From Gaiellasilicea sp963731615 (lineage in GTDB: Bacteria; Actinomycetota; Thermoleophilia; Gaiellales; Gaiellaceae): 64,000 nt of DNA. Positions 17,332 through 25,541 of this stretch are shown one piece after another. The translations under genes were made by a program, and so were the position numbers. The notes beneath the pieces were generated by a model. It saw nothing but the letters and a program-made list of their open reading frames with translations. It searched no databases and was not told where the DNA came from. The first letter of the stretch is position 1. Every line of letters begins with the position of its first letter. Location of the stretch: assembly GCA_963731615.1 (NCBI GenBank), contig CAVSWD010000005.1:124001-188000 (forward strand), read 5' to 3'.

Positions 17332-18270
17332 TCAGCGCGCCGGCTCCCGCACGAAGACGGCCGCGCGGGCGCTGTGGCCGTTCGCAGTCACGGTCAGCGT
17401 GAAGCGGCCCTTCTGCAGGGGTGCACGCAGCCGCAGCGTTCCGGACCGGGCGAGGCCGCTGCGGCCGCCGAGCTGCCAGCGCACGACCCTCGCGTCGGAG
17501 GAGACTCGCACCGCGAACCGGCCACCGGCGGGCACCGTGATCCTCTCGCGACCGAGCGCGACGTAGCGGAGCACGACCGTCACCGGCCTCGAGCTCGCGC
17601 TGAGGTTCCCGGCCGGGTCGAACGCCACCGCTCGGGCGGTGTAGGCGCCGGGCGGAAGGGCGCGGCCGTCGACCTTGCCCGTCCAGGTCAGCTTGTCCTC
17701 GGTGCGCGGGAAGCGAGTCAGCCAGCGCCGCTTGCCGTCGACGAGCAGCATGGCTCGGCCGGGCTCGTCCAGCCGATAGTCGAACGTGATCCGGTCGGCG
17801 CGCCCGTCCCCGTCGGGCGAGAAGACGCGCGGCCGCACCGCGGCGAGCTCGAGCAGCGGCGGGGTCACGTCGAGCTCGATCGGATTCGGAAGCGTGATCG
17901 TCCAGCGGTCGTCGCGTGAGTGAATCCGAGGCAGGTAATCGCCCTCGGGCAGGAGGCGGCCGGCGTCGTCGCGGCCGTCCCACTCGATCTCGACCAGGCC
18001 CCTGGCGTGCGCCTCGCCGCGCTCGAGCGTACGCACGACCTTGTCGCCGTCGACGATCGCGACGTCGAGCCTGTCGCTTTCGCGCAGCCTGAACGCAATC
18101 GTGGGCGGCCGCATGTCGCAGTCGTAGGAGCACACCGGCGAGAAAACCTCGTTGACGTCGGTCCCGGTGATCGGACTCGGCTGGGACTTCAGTCCCTGCG
18201 TGAGCGCGAACGCGGCCGCCGTGGCCGCGAGCAGTGCGACCACGAGCACGGTCGAAGCGATTCGGGCCAC
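17332..18270 (-). CDS. Membrane-anchored FlgD-type Ig-like protein
   Basis: 312 residues. The N-terminus is one hydrophobic segment (STVLVVALLAATAAAFALTQ) acting as signal or anchor. Two FlgD_ig/CHU_C-like beta domains follow: one around IAFRLRESDRLDVAIVDG, EIEWDGRDDAGRLLPEGDY, and one with VFSPDGDGRADRITFDYRLD and WTGKVDGRALPPGAYTARA, the second having the classic SPDGDG turn. A third beta region ends at FVREPAR. The role is probably extracellular structural or cell-surface. TAGAAT (18285-18280) ends 9 bases before the GTG start, and a 12-base palindrome CACGGCGCCGTG (18291-18302) sits near the -35 position. It heads the ligase/PIG-L operon. Confidence 0.75.
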   Translation of the reverse strand: MARIASTVLVVALLAATAAAFALTQGLKSQPSPITGTDVNEVFSPVCSYDCDMRPPTIAFRLRESDRLDVAIVDGDKVVRTLERGEAHARGLVEIEWDGRDDAGRLLPEGDYLPRIHSRDDRWTITLPNPIELDVTPPLLELAAVRPRVFSPDGDGRADRITFDYRLDEPGRAMLLVDGKRRWLTRFPRTEDKLTWTGKVDGRALPPGAYTARAVAFDPAGNLSASSRPVTVVLRYVALGRERITVPAGGRFAVRVSSDARVVRWQLGGRSGLARSGTLRLRAPLQKGRFTLTVTANGHSARAAVFVREPAR

Positions 18271-18315
18271 AGCTGGAGGATTCTAGTTTTCACGGCGCCG
18301 TGCACCGCGGCGACG

Positions 18316-18804
18316 CTATGAGTCGAAGTCGAGCTTACGCTCCTCGCCGCTCTGCGGCGGCTTTCCCGTGACGGCGCCGAGCACGATCTCGGCGAACTGG
18401 AGCACCTTCGGCTTCTTGTCCTGCCAGTACTGCGCCTGCTCGACGTCGACGCGGAGCAAAGCCAGATGCGGATCGTCCACACCCTCCGGGAACCACGCCT
18501 CGGCGTAGACGTTCCAGAACTCCTTCGCCTTCGCCTGATCGTGCACGAGCTCGGCGCGGCCGGCGACCGAGACGTAGAGATCCTTGTCCGGCGCGGCATA
18601 GCTGAGGCAGACGTGCGGGTTCCGTCCCAGCTCCTCCACCTTCGGCGCCTCGTCGGAGGTGAAGAACCAGAGGCTGCCGTCGAACTCGTCCCCCTGCGTC
18701 CACATCGGCCTGCTCCGGAACGTCCCGTCCGGTTCGACAGTCGTCATCATTGCCGGGCGGACGTCCTCGATCAGCTCCCACAGCTCCTGCTGCTCCTCAG
18801 TCAT
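18316..18804 (-). CDS. Pyridoxamine 5'-phosphate oxidase-like flavoprotein (general stress protein 26 type)
   Basis: 162 residues with the split-barrel FMN-binding pattern: MMTTVEPDGTFRSRPM, DGSLWFFTSDEAPKVEEL, NPHVCLSYAAPDKDLYVSVA and FWNVYAEAWFPEGVDDPHLA. This matches the GS26/PPOX family, often F420- or flavin-binding in actinobacteria. An AAGGAGG Shine-Dalgarno sits just before the ATG at 18804, unlike the leaderless neighbours. It follows the sulfate-binding protein gene by 11 bases and may be cotranscribed with it. The precise substrate is unknown. Confidence 0.85.
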   Translation of the reverse strand: MTEEQQELWELIEDVRPAMMTTVEPDGTFRSRPMWTQGDEFDGSLWFFTSDEAPKVEELGRNPHVCLSYAAPDKDLYVSVAGRAELVHDQAKAKEFWNVYAEAWFPEGVDDPHLALLRVDVEQAQYWQDKKPKVLQFAEIVLGAVTGKPPQSGEERKLDFDS

Positions 18805-18815
18805 CTCAGACCTCC

Positions 18816-19826
18816 TTAGTCGGTCGGCTCTCCCAGTTCCCGTTGCACCTCGGCCATGAACCCCTCTTCGCGGTCGAAGAACTCCTTCTGGACGGTGTCC
18901 CAGCCGCCGAGCTTCGCGATCGTGAAAAGCGCCGCCGGCGCGGGGAAGTCGAAGCTCTTGGCGACCGACTCGACGACCGGCCGGTACCCCTCTTCGCCGA
19001 AGACCTTCTGGGCCTCATCGGTCCAGAGGAACTCGACGAAGCCCTGCCCGGCCTCGGACGCGTCCTCGGTCGCGGCGACCGGGTTCTCGATCAGGATCGT
19101 CTGGTCGGGAACGACGTAGTCGATCGGCTGCCCCTGCCGCTTCGCGAAGATCGCCTCGTTCTCGTAGCCGAGCAGAACGTCACCCTTGCCGGAGGCGAAC
19201 GTCGTCAGCGACTCGCGGGCGCTCTTGTCCTGGACGACGACGTTCCTGAACAACGAGCGCAGATACTCGCGCGCCGCGTCCTCGCTCTTGCCCTGCTCCA
19301 GCTGCGCGCCGTAGCCGGCCATCACGTTCCAGCGCGCGCCGCCCGAGGTGAACGGGTTCGGGGTCAGCACCTCGACGCCCGGCTTCGTCAGGTCGTCCCA
19401 CGTCTTGATCCCCTTCGGATTGTCCTTCCGCACGATGAAGACGACGACCGAGTCGGTGACCATGCCCTTGTGCTCGCCCTCGTTCCACCCCGCCCCGACG
19501 AGGCCCGCCTCGACGAGGCGCTTCATGTCCGGCTCGAGCGAGAAGGCGACGACGTCGGCGCGGAGCCCCGCCTCGACGGCTCGGCTCTGCTCACCGGAGC
19601 TGCCGTACGACTGGACGAAGTCGACGCCCTCGCCCGCGCCCGACCGGTAGAGGTCGATCAGCTTGGCGTAGGCCTCGCGCGGGGTCGAGTAGGCGACGAG
19701 CCGGATGTTGCCGCCCGTCTCACCCTCGGGCGCCGAGCCTTCGGACGACGAGCCGCCGCAACCTGCGAGGGCGAGGGCGACAAGGGCTGTTGCTGCGGCG
19801 ATCGTGCGTGTCATCGGCATCTCCAC
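18816..19826 (-). CDS. Sulfate/thiosulfate ABC transporter substrate-binding lipoprotein
   Basis: 336 residues (324 if started at the later ATG). The signal ends at lipobox LALAGC. The mature part has the sulfate-binding signature: VAYSTPREAYAKLIDLY, FVQSYGSSGEQSRAVEAG, ADVVAFSLEPDMKRL, TPNPFTSGGARWNVMAGYG. This matches the Sbp/CysP family, which delivers oxyanions to CysTWA. No permease or ATPase gene is adjacent, so the rest of the transporter must be elsewhere. The divergent cysH/cysD gene supports sulfate. A 17-base inverted repeat overlaps the GTG start. Confidence 0.88.
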   Translation of the reverse strand: MEMPMTRTIAAATALVALALAGCGGSSSEGSAPEGETGGNIRLVAYSTPREAYAKLIDLYRSGAGEGVDFVQSYGSSGEQSRAVEAGLRADVVAFSLEPDMKRLVEAGLVGAGWNEGEHKGMVTDSVVVFIVRKDNPKGIKTWDDLTKPGVEVLTPNPFTSGGARWNVMAGYGAQLEQGKSEDAAREYLRSLFRNVVVQDKSARESLTTFASGKGDVLLGYENEAIFAKRQGQPIDYVVPDQTILIENPVAATEDASEAGQGFVEFLWTDEAQKVFGEEGYRPVVESVAKSFDFPAPAALFTIAKLGGWDTVQKEFFDREEGFMAEVQRELGEPTD

Positions 19827-19838
19827 TAAATCGGTGGA
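19822..19838. promoter_or_regulatory. Inverted repeat at the sulfate-binding protein start
   Basis: TCCAC-TAAATCG-GTGGA (5-base perfect arms, 7-base spacer) covers the GTG start codon of the lipoprotein (19826) between two divergent sulfur-assimilation genes. It is a candidate operator for a sulfur regulator. On the plus side TACCAT (19887-19892) serves cysH. Confidence 0.4.
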
Positions 19839-19902
19839 CTTTATAGCTGTGATTAGTAGCAGTTATGGATGACGGTGTCGCGCTGGTACCATCCGAGCCG
19901 CG

Positions 19903-21492
19903 ATGACGGCCACTTCCCACGACGACGTCGCCGCCCTCGCGGCGCGCTCCGAGGAGCTCTCGGCGCAGGAGCTGGTCGCTGCGACGGTCGAGCGGTTCGG
20001 CGACAAAGTCTCGCTCGCCTGCTCGTTCCAGAAGGAGGAGACGGTGCTGCTCGACCTGCTCTTCCGCGCCGACCCGAAGGCGCGAGTCTTCGCGCTCGAC
20101 ACCCACTACCTCTTCCCGGAGACGTACGAGCACTGGCGCGAGGTCGAGGAGCGGTACGACACGACGATCGAGGTCTTCGAAGGCCCGAGCGCCGAGGAGC
20201 TCACTGCGACGCACGGCGAGAAGCTCTGGGAGCGCAAGCCCGACCTCTATCTCGCGGTCGCGAAAGTCGAGCCGCTGGTTCGCGCGCTCGGAGACCTCGA
20301 CTGCTGGATCACCGGCGTCCGCCGCGACCAGTCGCCGACCCGCGCTGAGGCGCCGAAGCTCGGCTGGGACGCTGCGCACGAGCTGTGGAAGGCGAGCCCG
20401 CTCGCCGACTGGAGCGACGACGACTGCTGGACGTACATTCGCGAGCGCGAGCTCCCCTACAACGCCTTGCACGACCGCGGCTACTCCTCGATCGGCGACA
20501 CGCACTCGACGCTGCCCGGCGAAGGCCGCGAGGGCCGCTGGGCCGGGAGCGACCGGACCGAGTGCGGACTCGCACGAGTGATCGCGACGCCGGTGCACCT
20601 CTCCCATCTCGACGAGCTCGAGGCGGAGGCGATTCACATCATGCGCGAGCTCGCCGCCGAGCTCGAGCGCCCCGTCCTCCTCTTCTCCGGCGGCAAGGAC
20701 TCGATCGTGCTGCTGCGGCTCGCCGAGAAGGCGTTCCGGCCGGGCAAGTTCCCGTTCCCGGTCATGCACGTCGACACGGGCCACAACTTCCCCGAGGTGA
20801 TCGAGTACCGCGACCGCCGCGTCGCCGAGCTCGGCGAGACGCTGCTCGTCGCCTCGGTGCAGGAGTCGATCGACAAGGGCCGCGTCGTCGAGGAGACGGG
20901 TCCGCGCGCCTCGCGCAACCAGCTGCAGACGACGACGCTGCTCGACGCGATCGAGGAGCACCGTTTCGATGCCGCGATCGGGGGCGCGCGCCGCGACGAG
21001 GAGCGCGCCCGCGCGAAGGAGCGGATCTTCAGCTTCCGCGACGACTTCGGCCAGTGGAACCCGCGCGCACAGCGCCCCGAGCTCTGGAACCTCTACAACG
21101 CGCGCGTCCGCCGCGGCGAGCACGTTCGCGTCTTCCCGATCTCGAACTGGACCGAGCTCGACGTCTGGCAGTACGTCGCCCGCGAGCAGCTCGAGCTGCC
21201 GTCGATCTACTTCGCGCACGAGCGCGAGGTGTTCAAGCGGGACGGGATGCTCTACGCGGTCAGCGAGTTCGTCGAGCGGATGGAGGGCGAGGATCCGTTC
21301 GCCGCCTCGGTGCGCTTCCGCACCGTTGGAGACATGAGCTGCACCGGCGCCGTCTCGTCCGACGCGAAGTCGCTCGAGCAGGTCGTCGCCGAGATCGCCG
21401 CGACACGCGTCACCGAGCGCGGCGAGACCCGCGCCGACGACCGGGCGTCCGAGGCGGCGATGGAGGACAGGAAGCGCGTTGGCTACTTCTGA
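19903..21492 (+). CDS. cysH/cysD: CysH (PAPS reductase type) and CysD (ATP sulfurylase small subunit), apparently fused
   Basis: Residues 1-225 are a phosphoadenylyl-sulfate reductase: SLACSFQKEE, FALDTHYLFPETYEHW, WITGVRRDQSPTR, SSIGDTHST and the catalytic ECG (Cys about 221). The Cys-Cys and extra Cys pair of 4Fe-4S APS reductases are missing, so this is the thioredoxin-dependent PAPS type. Residues from about 226 are sulfate adenylyltransferase subunit 2: HLDELEAEAIHIMRE, LLFSGGKDSIVLL (PP-loop, residue about 262), GGARRDEERARAKER. Removing one G (20572) would give ECGLHE-stop, with the CysD GTG at 20578 overlapping as GTGA. The fusion is thus probably a one-base artefact or mutation; the separate genes would be 19903-20581 and 20578-21492. 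TACCAT lies 10 bases before the ATG. Confidence 0.87.
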   Translation: MTATSHDDVAALAARSEELSAQELVAATVERFGDKVSLACSFQKEETVLLDLLFRADPKARVFALDTHYLFPETYEHWREVEERYDTTIEVFEGPSAEELTATHGEKLWERKPDLYLAVAKVEPLVRALGDLDCWITGVRRDQSPTRAEAPKLGWDAAHELWKASPLADWSDDDCWTYIRERELPYNALHDRGYSSIGDTHSTLPGEGREGRWAGSDRTECGLARVIATPVHLSHLDELEAEAIHIMRELAAELERPVLLFSGGKDSIVLLRLAEKAFRPGKFPFPVMHVDTGHNFPEVIEYRDRRVAELGETLLVASVQESIDKGRVVEETGPRASRNQLQTTTLLDAIEEHRFDAAIGGARRDEERARAKERIFSFRDDFGQWNPRAQRPELWNLYNARVRRGEHVRVFPISNWTELDVWQYVAREQLELPSIYFAHEREVFKRDGMLYAVSEFVERMEGEDPFAASVRFRTVGDMSCTGAVSSDAKSLEQVVAEIAATRVTERGETRADDRASEAAMEDRKRVGYF

Positions 21493-21496
21493 GCTG

Positions 21497-22753
21497 ATGG
21501 CCACAGAGCTGGTGCGGCTGGTGACCGCGGGCTCGGTCGACGACGGCAAGTCGACCCTGATCGGCCGGCTCCTCTACGACACGAAGCAGATCCTCACCGA
21601 CCAGCTCGAGCACATCGAGGAGACGTCGAAGCGCCGCGGCGACGGCTACGTCAACCTCGCGCTGCTCACCGACGGGCTTCGCGCCGAGCGTGAGCAAGGG
21701 ATCACGATCGACGTCGCCTACCGCTCGTTTGTGACCCCGCGCCGCCGCTTCCAGCTCGCCGACGCACCCGGGCACGTCCAGTACACGCGCAACATGGTCA
21801 CGGGCGCCTCGACCGCGGACGTCGCAATCATCCTCGTCGACGCGCGCAAGGGCGTGATCGAGCAGACGCGCCGCCACTCGTACATCGCGGCGATCCTCGG
21901 CACGCCGCACGTCGTCGTCGCGGTCAACAAGATGGATCTCGCCGGCTTCTCCGAGGAGCGCTTCCGCGAGATCGAGCAGGAGCTGCGCGAGACGAGCTCG
22001 CGCTTGGAGCTGCGCGACGTGCAGGTGATCCCGATGTCGGCACTGCGCGGCGACAACGTCGTCGAGCGTGGCCCAGAGGGTCAGCAGGCGATGGCCTGGT
22101 ACGACGGCCCGACCCTACTCGAGTACCTGGAGACGGTCGAGATCGCCGGCGACCGCGACCTCGACCACCGCCGCTTCCCCGTCCAGTGGGTGATCCGGCC
22201 GATCTCGGAGGAGCACCACGACTACCGCGGCTACGCGGGCCAGGTCGCAGGCGGCGTCTGGCGCGAGGGCGACGACGTGGTTGTCCTGCCGTCAGGGCGG
22301 CGGTCTACCGTCGCGGCTGTCGAGCCCGACCGGGGCGTGCCGGGGATGTCGGTGACGATCCGCCTCGCCGACGACGTCGACGTCTCGCGCGGCGACATGC
22401 TCGCCGACCCGGAGCAGGCGCCCATGGTCGCGCGCGAGCTCGAGGCGACGGTGTGCTGGATGGCCGAGAAGCCGCTCGAGCCGCGCGCGAAGCTCGCGAT
22501 CAAGCACACGACCCGCACGGTGCGGGCGATCGTCGACGAGCTCGTCTCGGTCGTCGACATCCACACACTCGAGGACCAGCCGAGCCCCGAGCGGCTGGAG
22601 CTGAACGAGATCGCCCGCGTGAAACTGCGCCTCAGCGAGCCGCTGGCGGTGGATCTCTACGCCGAGAACCGCACGACGGGCGCGTTCATCCTGATCGACG
22701 AGTCGACGAACGACACCGTCGCCGCCGGGATGATCCTCGCGGCGTCCGCCTAG
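21497..22753 (+). CDS. cysN: Sulfate adenylyltransferase subunit 1 (CysN)
   Basis: 418 residues from the ATG at 21497 (a TTG at 21479 would overlap CysD). It is the GTPase subunit that drives ATP sulfurylase with CysD. It has G1 GSVDDGKST (residues 12-20), the switch region DGLRAEREQGITIDVAYR, DAPGHVQYTRNM (G3) and NKMD (G4, about 144). The following beta-barrel domains are of EF-Tu type. There is no C-terminal APS kinase (CysC) domain, although a PAPS-type reductase would need one. It lies 4 bases after the CysD stop in the same operon. Confidence 0.93.
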   Translation: MATELVRLVTAGSVDDGKSTLIGRLLYDTKQILTDQLEHIEETSKRRGDGYVNLALLTDGLRAEREQGITIDVAYRSFVTPRRRFQLADAPGHVQYTRNMVTGASTADVAIILVDARKGVIEQTRRHSYIAAILGTPHVVVAVNKMDLAGFSEERFREIEQELRETSSRLELRDVQVIPMSALRGDNVVERGPEGQQAMAWYDGPTLLEYLETVEIAGDRDLDHRRFPVQWVIRPISEEHHDYRGYAGQVAGGVWREGDDVVVLPSGRRSTVAAVEPDRGVPGMSVTIRLADDVDVSRGDMLADPEQAPMVARELEATVCWMAEKPLEPRAKLAIKHTTRTVRAIVDELVSVVDIHTLEDQPSPERLELNEIARVKLRLSEPLAVDLYAENRTTGAFILIDESTNDTVAAGMILAASA

Positions 22754-22871
22754 CCGCGTTCAGGCGACAGCGCACTGGCGCAGGCGAGCGTCGGGCTCTG
22801 CGCATCATTCTCCGAATGGTCGGCCGGACGCTTGAGATGGGGACGATGCGCGGCGAAGGCGTCACTGGCGG

Positions 22872-23288
22872 ATGCGACGCGGGATTGTGCGCGTCAACGG
22901 CCGTCTTCGAGTTGGTCGGAGGCGATGCGGAGCCCGAGTTGGCGTGTCCGAAGAACCCGGAGTTCATCTCCTTCCTCATATCGAGCGGGCATGCCGAACG
23001 CTGCTGCTTGAGGTCGAGGACGCTCGGTTGTCTGCTGACGGATCGTTCGATGTCCACCTTTCCTGGACGGGGCAGGAGTGGCGGGTCGGGGAGATCCGCG
23101 CGGCGGTCTTCGCGCTCGTGGGCAGTTTTGCCGAAATCGCGACGTACGTCAGGCAGCGTCGGGTAACAACTGAGAACAGGGATGAGACGCTCCTCTTCGA
23201 GATCGTCACCGGCATCCTCGACGACGGAGACAACGTGTTTGCCCCGCACGGGCACACGGTGCAGGTCAGCGTGTCGCCGGCTCCGTAG
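22872..23288 (+). CDS. Hypothetical protein
   Basis: Open frame of 138 codons between cysN and the DHFR-like gene. I do not recognise a family. The C-terminal two thirds look coding (SADGSFDVHLSWTGQEW, AAVFALVGSFAEIATYV, NRDETLLFEIVTGILDDGDN), with third-position GC lower than in neighbouring genes. The N-terminus is arginine-rich, so the real start may be a GTG near 22941. No good Shine-Dalgarno or -10 is seen. If it is not a gene, the stretch 22754-23416 is otherwise empty apart from a small hairpin at 23307-23323. Confidence 0.4.
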   Translation: MRRGIVRVNGRLRVGRRRCGARVGVSEEPGVHLLPHIERACRTLLLEVEDARLSADGSFDVHLSWTGQEWRVGEIRAAVFALVGSFAEIATYVRQRRVTTENRDETLLFEIVTGILDDGDNVFAPHGHTVQVSVSPAP

Positions 23289-23306
23289 CGCGGTCAGCGT
23301 CTGCGC

Positions 23307-23323
23307 TCAGGGGACATCCCTGA
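23307..23323. terminator. Small hairpin after the hypothetical gene
   Basis: TCAGGG (23307-23312), loop GACAT, CCCTGA (23318-23323). It begins 18 bases after the stop at 23288. The CAGGG/CCCTG core resembles the hairpin at 2444-2470. No T-run; terminator function is a guess. Confidence 0.3.
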
Positions 23324-23416
23324 ACACTGGCGCACCCCGAGCGGAGTCCGGCTCCACCGATGATTTCTGGCCTATCGGCGAGTCATGGATTCCGACTAGA
23401 CAAGGAGAGAATCGAC

Positions 23417-23992
23417 GTGAGGACGGTGATCTACTCGATGGGCGTCTCGCTCGACTGCTACATCGCGGGACCTGACGGAAACGTCGTGGGGGCCCCTGAT
23501 GCCGAGCTGCACCGCTTCCACAACCAGCAGGCACGTGAACTCGGCCTCCATCTACTCGGGCGAGGCCTCTACGAGGTAATGGTCTACTGGGAGACCGCAG
23601 AAGAACGCAACCCCTCCGGGCCCGCGAGCCTTTCCGAGCTCGACGCAGCCCAGCTCGAGTTCGCGCGGATCTGGAAGCAGCTACCGAAGCTCGTCTTCTC
23701 GAAGTCGCTCGAGGCAGTCGAGGGAAACACGCGCCTCTCCCGTGGCGATCCTGTGCAGACGGTCGAAGCGCTCAAAAAAGAGGACGGTGGGCCGATCGCC
23801 GTAGGCGGCGCGGACCTGGCCGCGACTCTCACAGCGCACAAGCTCATCGACGAGTACCACTTGTTCGTCTACCCCGTGGCTCTCGGCGGAGGCAAACCCT
23901 TCTTCGCAGACCACACTCGTGTCGACCTCGAGCTCCTTGAAAGACGAGCATTCAGCAACCGGGTCGTGTACCTCCGCTACCGCCCTGCGTAG
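23417..23992 (+). CDS. Dihydrofolate-reductase-like (RibD C-terminal domain) protein
   Basis: 191 residues. The pattern VIYSMGVSLDCYIAGPDGNV, HLLGRGLYEVMVYW, PIAVGGADLAATLTAHKLID and HLFVYPVALGGGKPFF matches the RibD_C/YyaP-YwjB family of NADPH-dependent reductase-like proteins. The GTG at 23417 is chosen because AAGGAGAG lies 7 bases before it; an ATG at 23360 lacks this. A second member of the family is encoded at 30056-30661. The natural substrate of these stand-alone proteins is generally unknown. Confidence 0.85.
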   Translation: MRTVIYSMGVSLDCYIAGPDGNVVGAPDAELHRFHNQQARELGLHLLGRGLYEVMVYWETAEERNPSGPASLSELDAAQLEFARIWKQLPKLVFSKSLEAVEGNTRLSRGDPVQTVEALKKEDGGPIAVGGADLAATLTAHKLIDEYHLFVYPVALGGGKPFFADHTRVDLELLERRAFSNRVVYLRYRPA

Positions 23993-24014
23993 AGCCCTCT
24001 ACGGATGGCCTTGA

Positions 24015-24350
24015 TCAGGGCTTGGAGCCGGGGCCGAACTCGCGAACCTCCTGCGCACAACGGCAGGCGACGGCGATCCTGCCGGCCCACTCCAGCGCCT
24101 CCTCGCGCGAGGGAACGTCGACAACCGAGAATCCGCCGATGTACGCCTTGCTCTCGGGGCCGTCGGTGACCGTCCCGTCGGTGGCGACCACGCTCACCTC
24201 TTCGCGGGAATGCAGCCCGCCACCGAACACCCAGACGCCGGCCTCCTCTGCCTGGCGCACCACCGCGTGCGCTGCCTCGGCCACGTCGGGGAGATCCTCC
24301 TTGGGAAACGTCATTGCGCCGTCATCGAACGAGATCAGATACCGCGTCAT
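24015..24350 (-). CDS. YCII-related domain protein
   Basis: 111 residues from the ATG at 24350, preceded by AAAGGAG. It matches the YCII/DGPF family: RYLISFDDGAMTF, GVWVFGGGLHSREEVSVV, DGPESKAYIGGFSVVDVPSR, EEALEWAGRIA. These ferredoxin-fold proteins are often encoded near ECF sigma factors; none is seen here. The longer frame to 24392 adds a non-conserved N-terminus. Function unknown. Confidence 0.85.
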   Translation of the reverse strand: MTRYLISFDDGAMTFPKEDLPDVAEAAHAVVRQAEEAGVWVFGGGLHSREEVSVVATDGTVTDGPESKAYIGGFSVVDVPSREEALEWAGRIAVACRCAQEVREFGPGSKP

Positions 24351-24421
24351 CTCACGACTCCTTTTCTGGGGCACTCCCGAACGCTGGCCCACACCAGCAT
24401 CGCGGCGCCTCCGGAGCTCTC

Positions 24422-24823
24422 CTAGTCAGCCCACCAGTCGCGCTGGCCATCGACGTCGTCGCGCGGAGTCTCGCCGAGGTTGGGCGCGCCGATGACGAGG
24501 ATCTCGAGGCCCTCCGGCCCGGCCTCGTAGCCTCGCCACGTACCGGGCGGGACGCGAACCGCGTCCCATTCCTTGAGCTCGACGACCTCGTCGTCGACCT
24601 TCATCCGCCCGCTCCCGCGCAGGATCACGTAGACCTCCTCTTGCTCCTTGTGCGTGTGGCCGTACGGAAAGCGATAGCCGGGCGGGACGAACTGGTAGCT
24701 CAGGCCGGATGCCTCGAGCTCGAGCGGCTTGGTCGCCGCGCGGAACTCCAGGTCCGGCGCGCCGTCGAACACCGAGCCGATGTCCTCCAGATCCTCCTTG
24801 ATGTTCCTGAGCGTGAACGGCAC
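24422..24823 (-). CDS. Cupin domain protein
   Basis: 133 residues with a single cupin barrel: YRFPYGHTHKEQEEVYVILR gives the metal-binding HxH and E, and WDAVRVPPGTWRGYEAG is the second motif, where the usual His is replaced. TAGGAT lies 6 bases before the GTG start (24823), a leaderless-type layout. Likely a small metal-binding enzyme or sensor; the substrate cannot be assigned. Confidence 0.82.
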   Translation of the reverse strand: MPFTLRNIKEDLEDIGSVFDGAPDLEFRAATKPLELEASGLSYQFVPPGYRFPYGHTHKEQEEVYVILRGSGRMKVDDEVVELKEWDAVRVPPGTWRGYEAGPEGLEILVIGAPNLGETPRDDVDGQRDWWAD

Positions 24824-24908
24824 GGGTCAATCCTAGATTCTGCGTCTGTGAGAATGCTCGATTGCCCGACCTGACCTCGGACGTGTCTCAACGAAGGAGC
24901 GGCGACGC

Positions 24909-25310
24909 ATGAGTGAGGTGATCGATCACGTCGGCATCAGGGTGAGCGACCTCGCCGCGAGCCGGCGCATGTACGAGGCCGCTCTGGCCGAGCTTGGGTT
25001 CACCGTGCTGGGCGAGGGTGAGTTCGAGGGCGATGCACACGTCCTCTTCGGGCGCGGGGCGAACGACGACTTCGCGCTGCACGCGGTCGGAACGAAACCA
25101 GGTCGAGACCGCGTCACCACGGGCGCGCACATCGCGTTCCGGGCGCCCGACACCGTCAGCGTCGAGCGCTGGCACGCAACGGCGACCCGCAACGGCGGCA
25201 CCGACAACGGTGCGCCCGGCCGGCGCCCCGAGTACAGCGGCCGCTACCACGCCGCGTTCGTGCTCGACCCGGACGGCAACAACGTCGAGGCTGTGTTCCA
25301 CGCGCCGTAG
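24909..25310 (+). CDS. VOC family (glyoxalase/dioxygenase fold) protein
   Basis: 133 residues. VIDHVGIRVSDLAASRRMYE supplies the first metal His, HIAFRAPDTVSVERWH the second, and YHAAFVLDPDGNNVEAVFH the terminal Glu. This is the typical one-module VOC superfamily layout, similar to YcaE/PhnB-like proteins. GAAGGAG lies about 9 bases before the ATG. It is one of four VOC genes in 24.9-34.5 kb. Function unknown. Confidence 0.87.
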   Translation: MSEVIDHVGIRVSDLAASRRMYEAALAELGFTVLGEGEFEGDAHVLFGRGANDDFALHAVGTKPGRDRVTTGAHIAFRAPDTVSVERWHATATRNGGTDNGAPGRRPEYSGRYHAAFVLDPDGNNVEAVFHAP

Positions 25311-25324
25311 CCCAGTTGCCGGCA

Positions 25325-25456
25325 TCAGCCGAAGGCACCATCGGGGAGGGAGCTCACCCACAGCGCAAGCAGCGCGAAGGACAGCGCCAGCAGCGCAATT
25401 GCGATCAGGACACCGCGCACGACGTAGCGGCGAACCGGTTCGCGGCTCCTCGCCAT
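25325..25456 (-). CDS. Small single-pass membrane protein
   Basis: 43 residues from the ATG at 25456. A basic N-terminus (MARSREPVRRYVVRG) is followed by one strong transmembrane helix (VLIAIALLALSFALLALWV) and a short tail. Upstream sequence in the same frame looks non-coding. It lies between a VOC gene and the divergent PadR gene. No family is recognised. TAGACT lies 6 bases before the ATG (25468-25463), which supports it being expressed. Confidence 0.5.
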   Translation of the reverse strand: MARSREPVRRYVVRGVLIAIALLALSFALLALWVSSLPDGAFG

Positions 25457-25508
25457 GCGCGCGAGTCTAGCCCGACGGATGGGCGTCACCCACCATCCGC
25501 GCTGACAG

Positions 25509-25527
25509 TACATAGTACTTCTATGTA
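25509..25527. promoter_or_regulatory. PadR operator-like inverted repeat
   Basis: TACATAG-TACTT-CTATGTA is a 7-base perfect inverted repeat with a 5-base spacer, ending 14 bases before the PadR ATG (25542). TATAGT follows at 25526-25531 and is the likely -10. PadR proteins commonly bind such ATG...CAT-type palindromes and repress their own operon. Confidence 0.6.
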
Positions 25528-25541
25528 TAGTGCTTCCAGCC

